Shown in pieces: positions 13,625-25,027 of a DNA stretch of 64,000 nt. Position 1 is the stretch's first letter, and every line of letters begins with the position of its first letter. Location: NCBI GenBank assembly GCA_007922225.1, contig ML679966.1:59168148-59232147 (forward strand), given 5' to 3'. A program made the position numbers and the translations under genes. Source of the stretch: Emydura subglobosa. Taxonomy: Eukaryota > Chordata > Testudines > Chelidae. Below the pieces are notes generated by a model. It saw only the letters and a program-made list of their open reading frames with translations. It ran no database searches and had not been told where the DNA came from.

Positions 13625-14600
13625 ACTATTGTGATAATCTTTGTACAAAATATGCCTTGGGAGGTATCATTTGAAACTAATAACTCATTGATATTCTTGT
13701 GTGATGTACGTACACAGTGTGCATTAAGAGTTACGCATATATGCTGGAATTACGACTTAATTGTGTTTAAACCAAGGCATGTCAGGTGGAGTTGTCTTAG
13801 ATAAAGGAATGTATTTGATTCTCATCATCCTGCTTTTCAGGCAAAGACAATGAAGGTCCATTTTGTATGTATTAGGTAAACAAAGCTATGAAGCTAACAA
13901 GTGGAGGAAGAAAGCATGGCACACTTCCTTCAAACGTCACATCGCCTTTGTCACCAGTTTGAATACACTTTACTTTGAGAGGTAACCCTCAGAAGAATCC
14001 ATTTCAAAGGTTTACTGGACTATAAAGACAGGGGGTCTGAACTTCAAGTGATAAGCAATCGAATCAACTGATTGTTTAGAGAAAGGTCTTTTCTGAAAAC
14101 TAATAGCACACTGATTATTAATATTAGTGTGAAGTGTATGTATTCGAGGCTGGAGTTAGGGGCAAGCGACCACCTGAGGTGCCAGGGTTGAGGGGTTAAT
14201 AAGCTGTGATGTGTTTTTGTCTCTTTAGAGGAACAAATTAACCTTATTTTTTCTCTGAACTGTCCAGGAGAAGGCTGGACATCGCAAGAATACATGGTTT
14301 TGGTAAAATTCAAGACTGGAAGTGCACTGGGAACACCGGGCTGGTTGTAACCAAAGCTGGTGGAAGCCAGAGTGGAACTGCAGAAAGGTTGCTTGGGTCG
14401 GAGTTGCTGAAGCAAGACTGTCTAGCACACAGACACTTCCGGGTGTGATCAGCATGCTTGTAGGCTGGTTATGAGTATACCAGGCAAGGAGCTTCAGCAG
14501 CAAAACCTTGTAAGGCATCCAGGGTTGCAGGACAAATAGTGACAACCCCTCAATGGTCTGGTTTGCTCCTCGAGCAAGGACAACGGAATCAAATACCAGT
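13625..14600. repeat. Probable unclassified interspersed repeat (LTR-like)
   Basis: A more GC-balanced block, including aaaatatgccttgggaggta followed by tcatttgaaact, and later a G/C-richer part around 14130-14560. I recall related sequence as dispersed in turtle genomes. Overlapping minus-strand frames of 123 and 126 codons here show no known domain. I see no clear terminal repeats or target duplication, so the class is unresolved. Confidence 0.3.
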
Positions 14601-16375
14601 AACAAAATATAGTGATGCTACATTAACCACTAAAACACTTTGCAAAAACCTAGCAACCATCAGTGAAAAAGAATCAAGTAAAATCTTAATCCTACCAAAA
14701 ATGGATATTGTGATTGGCTAGATTTAATTCTACGTCATTTTGTTTTCTGTTATTTATTGTCAATGTGGCTATTGGTATGCTAACTTTAAGTATCTTTCCT
14801 CTGCTGTCATGGGTTATTTCCAGATCTTTCAAAACTCACTAGGTAACTTGGTGATGTGAAAAAAACAGTGAGATATAATAAAAATGAAAAATATAAACTG
14901 ACATTTTATCAAATTATTTTTAGTCAATATACCCTGGTTTTCATATCTCAACTATGTTCACTGACGTAGAAAGCACTGTTAGTTGTGTCCATTTGGTGTC
15001 AAGCAGAACTAAAATTTCATTGAATCCATCCAGAAGTTTAGACAGAATAAAGAATTTCTATATGAACAAAATAATCTATGAACATAAATATAATGTATTA
15101 TAAAAATCTATGAACATAATATAACATGAAAGTATACTACAATTAGATTACACCTGAGACTCAAATGAATGAAATACGGATTTTAGTTTATATGTCAATC
15201 TTAACCCACTTCAGAGATATGGATTAAAATTAGTTTCAACAATTCATGAGAGTTATTTTTAATTTTGTGTAATTACAAGATATGTATAGCCTTTTGAAAA
15301 GATATTCTTGATCTGATACACATGGATGAAGTTTACCAACTTCATACAGGTCATAGACTTGGTCCACATTGATGATAAGGCCTGCAATGAATTTGTAGAA
15401 CTTTCATTTACAAATGAAATTCTAAGTAATTGAAAATGTACTGACCATGGACATTGCATACTACATTTTCATTTCTGTTTTCAATCTCAACATTTTTGTT
15501 AGCAGCAACTTCTTTACACTAATGCAATTTTCTTTATTGAAAGCTATACATAGATTGAAGATCCCATGTGCCCAAAAGGGGACATTAGGGAAAAATTTTT
15601 AAAATGCCTAAGTCTTATTTACAAAACTAACTTCAACACTCAAATTTTACTTAATCTTTATTCAAGGATAAATAACTCAAATGATTCAACTGATTTTTGT
15701 TCACATATACACTAAATATGCACCTGTGGACATGATGATTTTCTACCTGAAATTTTAACAAGACCATTTGGAAACAAAGGTTTATAATGGAATGTGTATC
15801 TATGGTTAACTGTAGATGTGATATCATTCAGCCAGAGGAAGCAGGATGTCTGCAGCTCAGAGTCCTTAGGATCTCAAGTAGCTAAGGACTTTAAAATTTA
15901 GTTAAAATACAATGCTAATTACATGTTTAAACAGCTGTATTTCCTCTTTTGGAATCTTAGAAACAAGTGCTTTTGAACACCTGCGATTCACTCTTAAATA
16001 ACACTTCAAATCAAACACAGCCTTCTAAATAAAAGGAGATGCAACTATATCCCACTAAAATTAATCTGATTCTTATTTATGTTCTGTAATGACTCTCAAA
16101 GTACAGTAGTACATCACATATGATAAACTATCTTGCTATCAATAACATTAAGGATCCATCCTGAATAAACCTTATATAATCCCTTTTACATTACTTCAAA
16201 ATCAGACAAGTTCTGGACAACTGGCGCCAAAGCAGTTGATTATAAGGAATTCCCTGTGTTTCATTTTTAACAAACTTCTTATTTTTAAATCATTCCTTCA
16301 GGATAAAAACAAGAAATCCAGAAACACAAGGGAGCACATGAAATACAGGGCAACGTACACAGAATATCCTTGTGA
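14601..16375. other. RAPGEF2 intron, no gene seen
   Basis: AT-rich intron without recognised features. Confidence 0.55.
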
Positions 16376-16660
16376 CTGTGTGGTGTATTGGATAGGGCAT
16401 TAAACTGAGAGCTGGAGTTCTAGGTTCTGATTTTGGCTCAGCCACTAATCTATTACCGGACTTTGGGCTAGTCACATCACCACTCAGTGCCTGTGTTTCA
16501 CCTTCTGCCTTGTATGTCTTGCATGTTTAGATTGTGAATTCTTCAGGGACCATCTCACTATGTGTTTGCACAGCACCTATCAAAATGGGACCCCAATCAT
16601 AGGTAAGCCCTTTAGATATTGCCAATAACTAACTACTAATACTAAGTAGGCATATCAGAG
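16376..16660 (+). repeat. MIR-type CORE-SINE
   Basis: The 5' part (tggtgtattggatagggc, then aggttctgattttggctc) matches the tRNA-derived head with A- and B-box-like motifs. The middle (gactttgggctagtcacatc, then ctcagtgcctgtgtttc) is the conserved CORE domain of MIR-family SINEs. The tail includes tttgcacagcacctatcaaa followed by atgggaccccaatcatagg. It is an ancient amniote repeat, full length or nearly so. Confidence 0.8.
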
Positions 16661-19329
16661 TTAGAGAGCTCTGATTTTCCTCTGAAGTATTTGAGGACTG
16701 TAAGAACTGCAAGGAACCACTGTTCCCAAACATTGTTCAATCTATGAAACTTTGGAAGTATAATATGCTGAGTTTGAGCCCAGATCTTCACTTAAAACTT
16801 AGACATAGCTGCATCAGTCAGGGTGTAGAAATGGTTAGGTTGAAGGAAGGATTCTTCCATTAACTTAGCTACCACTGTTCAGGGAGACAGATTAACTACA
16901 AAGAGGGAAAACCCCTTCCACTGATGGAGGAAGTGTCTGTGCCATAGCATTACAGCGACACATCTTCAGCAATGCCCTTCCATAGTGTGGATATGCCCTA
17001 AGTCTTGGTAGTAGGTGAAGGAGCAACAGGTTTTCTAATATGTTGTTCTGAAATGAGATGGTTTGTATATTTTTAATTATATATTTTGTTAGTGATTTAA
17101 AATCTTTAAATGGTTAATTAAAACAAACACTTTACAAGAGCTTTGAACTTTACCCTTTTAATTTTTTTTTTCTTTTCGTAAAATGATAATTTAAAAAGAT
17201 TTAAAAAATCATTAAAAATAATTCAAAAGCCACTTTAGGATTGGCACACTTGTTAACAGCCTTTAAGGGGAAAACAAGTATTGAAAAGACCTGGACAATG
17301 ATTATCACCGTTCTATCTAAGTAGTGTTGACATTCTAACAAAGTCTGCATCTTTTAAAGAGCTGTGCAAGTGATGTACAAGACACCCCGAGTCTATCTAC
17401 AAACAGACCACTCCCCCACATATCAATACATATGTAATGTATTACCTGTTTTATATTGTATAACCTTAACCTGAGGGTAGACATTCTATACAAATTATTT
17501 GAAAACAAAAGAAAATATTGCTATTAAAATTTTTAAATCTTTCTTGCACCTAAAGATAAATAGCAAAAATTCTATTAATTTTTTCATTAGGAATGATCAG
17601 CGTAGGAAAACAGTTATGCTTGAGAACTTCATTTTTCTATTGAAAAAGTGAGCATACATTTTAGTTTTAAAGATAAACCTAGCATTTAATGCTACATCAA
17701 TGTCATGCCCCATGTCAGCAAGGCAAAATTATACATTTCAATAGTAAAAAAAGAAATCCACCTCATAAGCCAATGATGATAAAAACTTATCCCTATGGTG
17801 GTAAATCTATATTTTTCTTGATAAAGTTGTTACATGTTTACAAACAGAGCACTGTCAATATTCACAAATTGAAAGCAGAACCCAAACTTGCAGTAATATT
17901 ACTGACACCTAAATTGCCTGAAATACTGTATGACTTTATACACAGCACTACTTTGAATTTCCAAATGCAACAAAAAGATGGATCCAATTATGACATAATA
18001 CAAGCTCTCTTTCCAAAGGAAATGAAAGAACTGCAAATCCCAATGGATACATGAGTTCTGCAGTAGAGATGATGTAATATACAAAAATAGACATCCTCAG
18101 ACAGAAGCTGAAACTTGGGTAAACAGCACACTGCATGCAATTCTGAACTGTTTTGCATTAATTTGCAATTGCATGCTGTTGATGGGAAGAAAGAACAATC
18201 CCTGTTCTCTCACACATTTCTGACTTACATTACCTGCATATTCCCCCACCTATATATTCTATAGATTAAAATAATTGTTTACATCCTAACGGATTAAAAA
18301 ACACAAATAATTTAAAATAGTAAAAAGCCAGAAGTACATCCTGTCAACCAAATTCTGAGGCAAACAGTCCATGATTTCCTGGAAACTGCAGCACACAGTA
18401 CTGTATCTATGTATGTATATTCACCTATTGTTCTTTGACATCTCCACAGAGGACCATTATATTGCAATTTCTAGAAAAAGCAGGGTTAGTTAAAGCTGCT
18501 GTACTAGTCTCAGAAATCCTTCGCTTTCTGCGGGAATGACATCGCAACCCAGAATTTCCTCGTTTTTGTGAATTTATGTCTCACTCTTAAAGATACACAC
18601 TCACTTATACATACGTAAGTGTATAAATATATAAGTAATCGCGTCTATATACAGAAATAAGTAATGTTATGTTCAAATATTATATATGCACATTTAGCAT
18701 TTGATTATTTATATTAAGTAAATTGAATATATTTTATCTTAATCTCTGTGCATTTGGGATGACATCACCATGAAATGTCATAAAAAGCTAGGAAAACAGA
18801 AGAACGTTTTGAAATTAAACACTGATTTTTTTAAAAAAAGAAAAATTACTAGGCATAAATATTCTTCTTCCTAAAAAAGCTTGAAAGCACTACAGCACTA
18901 AGGACTAGCCCTCACTCTTCTACAAATAGACAACTTTTAAATCATTTCAAATTTTTAAATTTCAGATGTTATACAGGCATTTACATACATGTATACATTA
19001 CACCACTTCCTGTGGCCTATATAAGTAATAAGTGAAGTAGTAAAATTACTTTTCTATTTACTGTTTTTCTATTTACATTATTTTATTGGACTTATTCATG
19101 TTCATGAGCAGAGCGGCCTGATGCTCTTGTACTACTCTGAAAAGTTTCATATGCTCTATTCTTTCAATCCTTTTAACGATTGATAGGGCTTTTTATTTTT
19201 ATTTTTTGATAGCTTGTCTTCATTAGTGATGTGAATACTAAACAATCAGTGTTTATTTTATGTATTGTATACAAGCTCAAGATACTATTTTAAAAGTGCA
19301 CATTTTTTATTTTACTTGAACACCGCATA
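16661..19329. other. RAPGEF2 intron, no gene seen
   Basis: AT-rich intron. The 121-codon plus-strand frame at 17689-18054 has low-complexity Lys/Ile-rich content, no homology I recognise, and competes with frames on the other strand. Tata/taag-rich simple sequence occurs near 18600-18700. Confidence 0.55.
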
Positions 19330-20030
19330 AGGCCTTTGCCACTCCTTCCCCACCATTTTCTCTTCTTATGCCCAGATTCAGAGAGACCGAATCTCTCTTC
19401 TACTTTACCTATTGTGGAGGGGGAAAATAATTAGGGATCCAATACAAGTAGCAAGGTTTCTATCCCTGTGGCCTCAGCCCAAAAAACTAAGAGATCCAGT
19501 TAAACGCTGCCTACCAGTGTCAAAAGTCACTGCATGCCTCCAAACCCTATTACCTTTCCTGGCTCTCCAACTACAAGATATTACACATCCCCGTTTAAGT
19601 TCCTCAGCAATATTTCTTTGCCTGAAGTCCCCTCCTGGTCCTCCATGTCCAAACCATTTGTTCAACATTTCCAATATCAGTGGTGCTCACAAGCCCTGCT
19701 GCCTTCTGTGGTATGCTGAAAACTGTGTTGAAATTGTAAGCTATCACTTCACATTTCTCAGGGATTTTCCTGGTCCTGCTTGCTGCTAATCCCAGATCAC
19801 ATACTTCCTTACAGAGGCTCCTTGCCTGCAATCTGCAAAGAATATGCCTAGAGTAAGGTGGGGTGAGTGTGTGTCTGTTTCAGGGAGCAGCCTGCTTTGT
19901 CTTTGTTTGGGGATTCTTGGGCATTATGGCTCTGAATTCTAATACTTTGAAATAAAGTAGTGTTAAAAGATTCCAGCAAGAGTTCGATGTTTTTAATCTA
20001 ACTTGTGTGTGTATGCCATGAACACAACAT
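19330..20030 (+). repeat. Possible LTR-type retroelement remnant
   Basis: Base composition shifts to C/T-rich from about 19330, with frames open on both strands. It ends with tttgaaataaagtagtgtta, a polyadenylation-signal-like motif, and attccagcaagagttcgatg. This resembles the R/U5 part of a retroelement LTR, but no second LTR, primer site or coding remnant was found. Confidence 0.25.
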
Positions 20031-21223
20031 GTTCCTGATCCATATTCTCTTTACCCTTGCACCTTCCCCCAAATCCCTCACTGTGTTCTTGTTTCCTCTG
20101 CACGGCCCTGGCAACCTATTGCCACATTTTCTGCAAATAAGCTCAGTGAGAACACAGTATACACATATGAAATCAGTATTCTGGAATGAACACGGATGCC
20201 TGACATATGGATTTTTAGTAAAAGAATCTATAATATAGATATATATTATACAATTGTTAAGATGGGGAATATGAAATTGAAGCTGTTGGGGTCTTGAAGA
20301 GACTGACAGTGGTCTTTTCATACTAAGCTCATTTCTTGTGATTGATGTGATGTGATTGTGAATGCATCTGGGCTGACAAATCATGTTCTTAAATTCACTT
20401 TGATACAAATGATAATGGCTGAAATATTATATAAAAAAATCAAATGGGAAAGTCAGCTTTAAGTAGATGACTATATTGGCATCAATTTAGTGTACAGAAT
20501 AAGGAGCACTGAAATTAGCAGACAGAACATTTGAGTTTAAAAGCAAGGTAATTGCATTAGTGAGTCATGTTACAGTGCCGCAAAGTCTGCATTGTTGAGG
20601 AATATGCATTGCGTTCATACCTATTAGAACTGAATGAATTTTTTTATTTCTTTAAGTTTGCTCTCTTCGTAATTGGGCTTAGTTTCTTTATAATATCCCT
20701 TTTCCTGATCCTTCTGTTCTTTTATTCTGATCCTTTATTTTTTTTTGTGTATGGTGGCAGAAGCATTCCCCTGGAACTGAATAGGGCTTTTCCCTCATTC
20801 CATATAATTCGACCTAAAGTGAAGAAGAAAAGCCCTTGACTTCTCAAGACAGTAATCAAGGCTGATCTACACAGGCATCACTTCCAAAACTCAATGTGTT
20901 AGAGGATGCCTATGAGTGTCACAGGAACCCCATCCATCCCAAGACTGACAGCAATATATCTACAATCCGCATTCCCTACATTTACCTATCAGTTTTCGGT
21001 TGATATCCACGCCTCCATTTTAAACATTTTTTCTATACAACTATACATCAAATCTTTTCCTCTTGTTTACACTTTACGTGTGCACTACTCCAAAAGCTCA
21101 AGAACTAATTAAGCACTAGCAAATGTCACAAACATTTGGACTGTTCCATTTTTTAAAAGCTCGACATATTCACAGTATAGTTGGATCAGTCAGGTAACAT
21201 TTTTGCTTCATTTTAATATTAAA
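20031..21223. other. RAPGEF2 intron, no gene seen
   Basis: Intronic sequence. The 90-codon frame at 20567-20839 (plus) is Phe/Leu-rich by composition of a T-rich stretch and is not a credible membrane protein gene. Confidence 0.5.
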
Positions 21224-21345
21224 ATGCCTGTGGCAGAGCCTGGAATGGAACCTCGCTTTCCTGGGTTCCATTCCAGTTTATTAAAGCACCAGAAAAGATC
21301 CTTGGTCCTTAGCCTCATTCGCATTCTATCCTGTGCACTGAATGA
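21224..21345 (-). repeat. MIR-like SINE fragment
   Basis: The plus strand reads tggcagagcctggaatggaa followed by cctcgctttcctgggttcc, the complement of the MIR head and centre (GGTTCCATTCC B-box-like). It is a short decayed fragment. A second head-like fragment in plus orientation (tcaggattcctgggttctat) lies at about 21728-21760, and a tRNA-like gggtctgaacccaggacc at about 21594-21611. Confidence 0.45.
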
Positions 21346-21799
21346 AGCAGGAGTCCTGCAGAACATATAGTATCTGATCATGTAATTGAAGACTGGCATA
21401 ATGCATATACACAAGCAGATTAAGGCTGCCCGGACAACATGAAATCCAGTGTTCCTAACCACTGAATGCTTAAACTTGCAAACCGTAACATTTTTCAATG
21501 TAGTTTTCAGTATTTGATATCCTAGGCTTCAGAAAAAGAAACCCAAATTCCATCATACAGAATCCTATCGACACCACAGGGGTCATCAGCAAGGGTCTGA
21601 ACCCAGGACCTTTAGATCAAAAGCAAACCTTTAGGCCGTTTTCTTCTATGCTAATCAACGAACAGGGGGAGATGCAATATACATATTGGCAGTGGTTTAC
21701 ACAACTATTTGCTACAACAGCAGTTGAATGTCAGGATTCCTGGGTTCTATTCCCTGGGTCCTCTTCCTGACTTGGAGGGAAAGGGGTTCTGGGTACAGA

Positions 21800-22299
21800 G
21801 AGCACAGCAAAGTACATAGATTTGATTTATTTATTCTGAAAGTATTGCTGAGAATGAGACTTGGATCTGCCATGTCAGAGACACTCTTCTATTCCCAGCT
21901 GTGCTCAAAATGACCTTTTGTGAACACTCATTTGCAAAACTGAGGGGGAGAGAGGAAATGATATTTGTCTGTCATCTAAGAGGTAGGAGGACTGGCTCAG
22001 TAATAAGGAATGTGAAATTTACAGAATTATTAAATACCTTTAAGTGAAAGACCAGGGATTAGCACTTATGACTCCCCGCCCAACACTTCTTCCCATAGGT
22101 CAATGGGTTGGCAGCTGCTCCATATAATCTGGAGCTCAAGCTCGGAAGGGTTGGGGAGCGTATTCAGTGCACTAAGAATTTTTCCAAAAACTGTCAGCAG
22201 CTAACTGCTAAAAGCTTTAGGAAACACGTGCAAATGGCAATTTTCAGAGTCTTATCACTTGTTCCAATTTGGGCAGATTTCACAATAACCTGTTCCAAT
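21800..22299. other. RAPGEF2 intron, no gene seen
   Basis: Intronic sequence with short frames only; nothing recognised. Confidence 0.5.
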
Positions 22300-23110
22300 C
22301 TGGGACAGCAAACGATATCTGTCTGGGCCTAGCACTACCCTCGCGCTTATGTTCTTGCTCACAGATGCACTAGACCGTCATGCTTACAGGCCCAGCTGCA
22401 CCTCTTTGGTCGCTGAGTGCAACCCCATCAGGTATCAGGCCTCATGCCTTTACCTATTCCAGGGTAGAATTCTGCCATTCTCCCACTCTTAGACCAAGCC
22501 CTGGGTTACAGCACTCTGTGCACCAGCTGTGTTTACCCAGCATGTGGGGTTTGGCACCTGAGGTTCTTCCTTTCTGGAGTCTGAAATCACAGTTTACAAA
22601 ACAATGTTCTAAAACCAAAGTATTGTTTATTTTAGCAGTGGGAACAAAGCATGCAGAAAAAAGGATTTTAGAACAAAAACAGTCCATATGCATATTTATC
22701 TTACCTAAAGGCTTACCATTCCACGATGATAACCTAGGTATACCTAACTTCTTCAGATCCCCCAGCAGGTGCCTTTGTCAGTTCAGTTCCTCAAACAATC
22801 CCTCCTCTTGAGAGTCCCTTTTTAAATCCTGCTACAATTCTTTTTCCTCTCTCAGGTATTCGCAGGCCCTTTCCTGTCCAGGCATTGTCTCCTAACAGCC
22901 CACAAGTGTTTGTGGACGTGTCACTTAAATTGAGCGATTCTTTTTCCTTCCTGCTTGTGTTTCCTTACAGACCCCATTACTCTAAATCAACATATTCATA
23001 CCCTAAGCCAACATCAACACACTGTATTCATAAATTATTTCAGAGCAGCCCCCATTGCTGGAACAGAGGCACTACAGTACCTAAAAACATAAATCAGAAA
23101 GAAATTTAAC
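22300..23110. repeat. Unclassified GC-enriched repeat-like block
   Basis: A block with raised C/T content (for example gttacagcactctgtgcacc and ttcctcaaacaatccctcct) stands out from the AT-rich surroundings. The 143-codon plus frame (22380-22811) has no recognisable domain. It could be a decayed LTR, but I could not delimit ends. Confidence 0.25.
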
Positions 23111-25009
23111 TTTGGTAAACATATCTAATTTTCCCTAATTTTATTCATGGAAATGGCTGAGCTGTTTTTGTTGGAGTGTTTGAAAAAAATCTGAAGCACA
23201 TACAAAGCACAAAAAATTTCAGCCCAAATGGCTAAAGTTTGGCAAAGTTATAAGCCATCAAAAATAGAGAAAAAATAGAAAAAAACAGAGAAAAAGGTTT
23301 GTTATGCAACCTTAACTACAGGCAACCAATTCTGACTATAATACATGCAAAGACACCAACATCCACATTTTAAGGTCAACCTTCAGCATTCCACTGGTTA
23401 ATTAAGTATGCAAGGGTTAACATTAATCTATCTGAAGGCATTACTGGAAGAACCTTTCCTACATTGTTCTTAAAAAAAAAAAATCATTGTTTAAAAAAAA
23501 TAAACTGTCTAGAAAACTACATTCTTTTTTTTTTTTTTTTTTTTAAGAGCTATACTCAAGATCAGAATCCTGATTTATTTCATATGATTATTCATATTCA
23601 AGTTTAACACTATTACGCAGGACTATTAAAACTAACATATTGTATCAATGATGAAGTGTGCCCCTCACATTCTATTAAGAATTTAAACTATGAATTTCCC
23701 TACTATTACTATAGATTTAGGGCTCAATCCTCACCCTACCCAAGTCAGGGGGAGTTTTACCATTGATTTCAAGGAGATGAGGACTGAGCTCCTAGAAAGA
23801 TGAAAACGTATCTTTATTGTTACAAGAAGATAGTATTTCAGCACAAACAGGCTATTTCACAACTAACAGCTTTGTAAGAAACAGCACTGAAGCCTTATTG
23901 ATATTCTCAAAAGAACAAGAAACTTTCAAACAAATGAACTGAGCGCCAGCACAACAGTTTGTTAGTAATACAGCGCAGTGTTAGCTAAAAAATAGTCAAA
24001 TTTCCTGCAATAAGGTCAGCAGGATAAAGCAAAGGAAAGAATATTTTGCTCAAAGTCAGGATCTCAAAGGAAAGAAACTTGCTCTTTTAATTTGTCAGCC
24101 AAGCTCTTTAAGTACCAAAGGGATTTCTTTATGTTTTACATCACTAACTCTGTGGCACAAAATACACCAAATAAATTCCTATAACACATCACATATGGTA
24201 TATGCATAAATGTTTTTTTCATTTGCATGTTGATCAATGTAATTAAAAGTAAAATTTAAGATCATAAAAGATGTCATCTGTGTCTTCAAAGTATGTCGAT
24301 ATTTAAGAGCTGATCTCAGATAGAAATCCTACAATCTTAGTTTTTGTACAAATGAGACTGGCTCCAGTCTAGAACTTTGCTTATTCACTCAAACATGGAC
24401 TTCCTTGGCAGTGATTCTTCAACATGTTCATTTAAGTTCCTTCCCCATTTCAGTCAAGAGCAACTTGAGAGTGTAATAAAGTCTAATCTCACTGCCTCAT
24501 GCTGAATCAAACAGCAGCAAAATGGCAAAAGCAAAACCTACAGATTTTCAGCAAACGAAATTTCCACAATATTTTCACTGCCTACTTTTGCATTGTGACT
24601 TGTTTCCGTGACCTTATAAAGTGCAAGTGCAGAACAGCTACAAATGGACTTCATTTTGAAACCAAGTCTTCTATACTGAAGAAATATGTAAGTGAATTCT
24701 GTTAAATATACTATGTATTCTTATTTCTGGGCTTTGTACATCATCCTCCAGTGATATCGCCTCAATCTTCAGTCATGAAGGCAAGGAAGAACGTAAATTA
24801 ATCAGGTTAAGGAGACTGTGTACTGTCATCAAATCCCACATTTATTTTAAGCATTCTCACTAGAGAAGAAATATATAAAACATCAGTAAAGGAAACAGAG
24901 ATAGGACACACATTTAGCCATAACACTGCATTAGTATTATGATACAATTAGTTACACTGCAAACTTACAAGTAAAATTGTTAGTGGACCATATGTATAAA
25001 TTACAATAC
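23111..25009. other. RAPGEF2 intron, no gene seen
   Basis: AT-rich intron just downstream (in sense) of the microexon, with a poly-T run at about 23524-23544. Around 23720-23790, agggctcaatcctcacccta followed by gggggagttttaccattgat resembles an ancient amniote repeat too short to classify. Confidence 0.5.
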
Positions 25010-25027
25010 CTGAGGTTTAGTGCATTC
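25010..25027 (-). CDS. RAPGEF2: RAPGEF2 18-nt microexon
   Basis: This is an 18-nt exon encoding six residues, ECTKPQ, on the minus strand. It is flanked by acceptor ggctcacag and donor gtattg. It lies about 2.8 kb downstream of the exon ending RGYHT, and both flanking junctions are phase 0, so inclusion or skipping keeps the frame. I recall a vertebrate RAPGEF2 isoform with ECTKSQ between RGYHT and LPADF; here the fifth residue is Pro (CCT) instead of Ser. The donor is weaker than those of the neighbouring exons, which suits alternative use. A pyrimidine-rich tract (cttttcctttcctcc) lies roughly 30-45 nt upstream of the acceptor. The exon is too short for ordinary gene prediction. The call rests on peptide match, splice sites, phase and order. 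Confidence 0.85.

Noticed and set aside
17689..18054. 121-codon plus-strand frame
   Set aside because: No homology recognised, frames open on the opposite strand over the same bases, AT-driven Lys/Ile content.
22380..22811. 143-codon plus-strand frame
   Set aside because: It lies in a GC-enriched repeat-like block where stops are rarer by chance; no domain seen.
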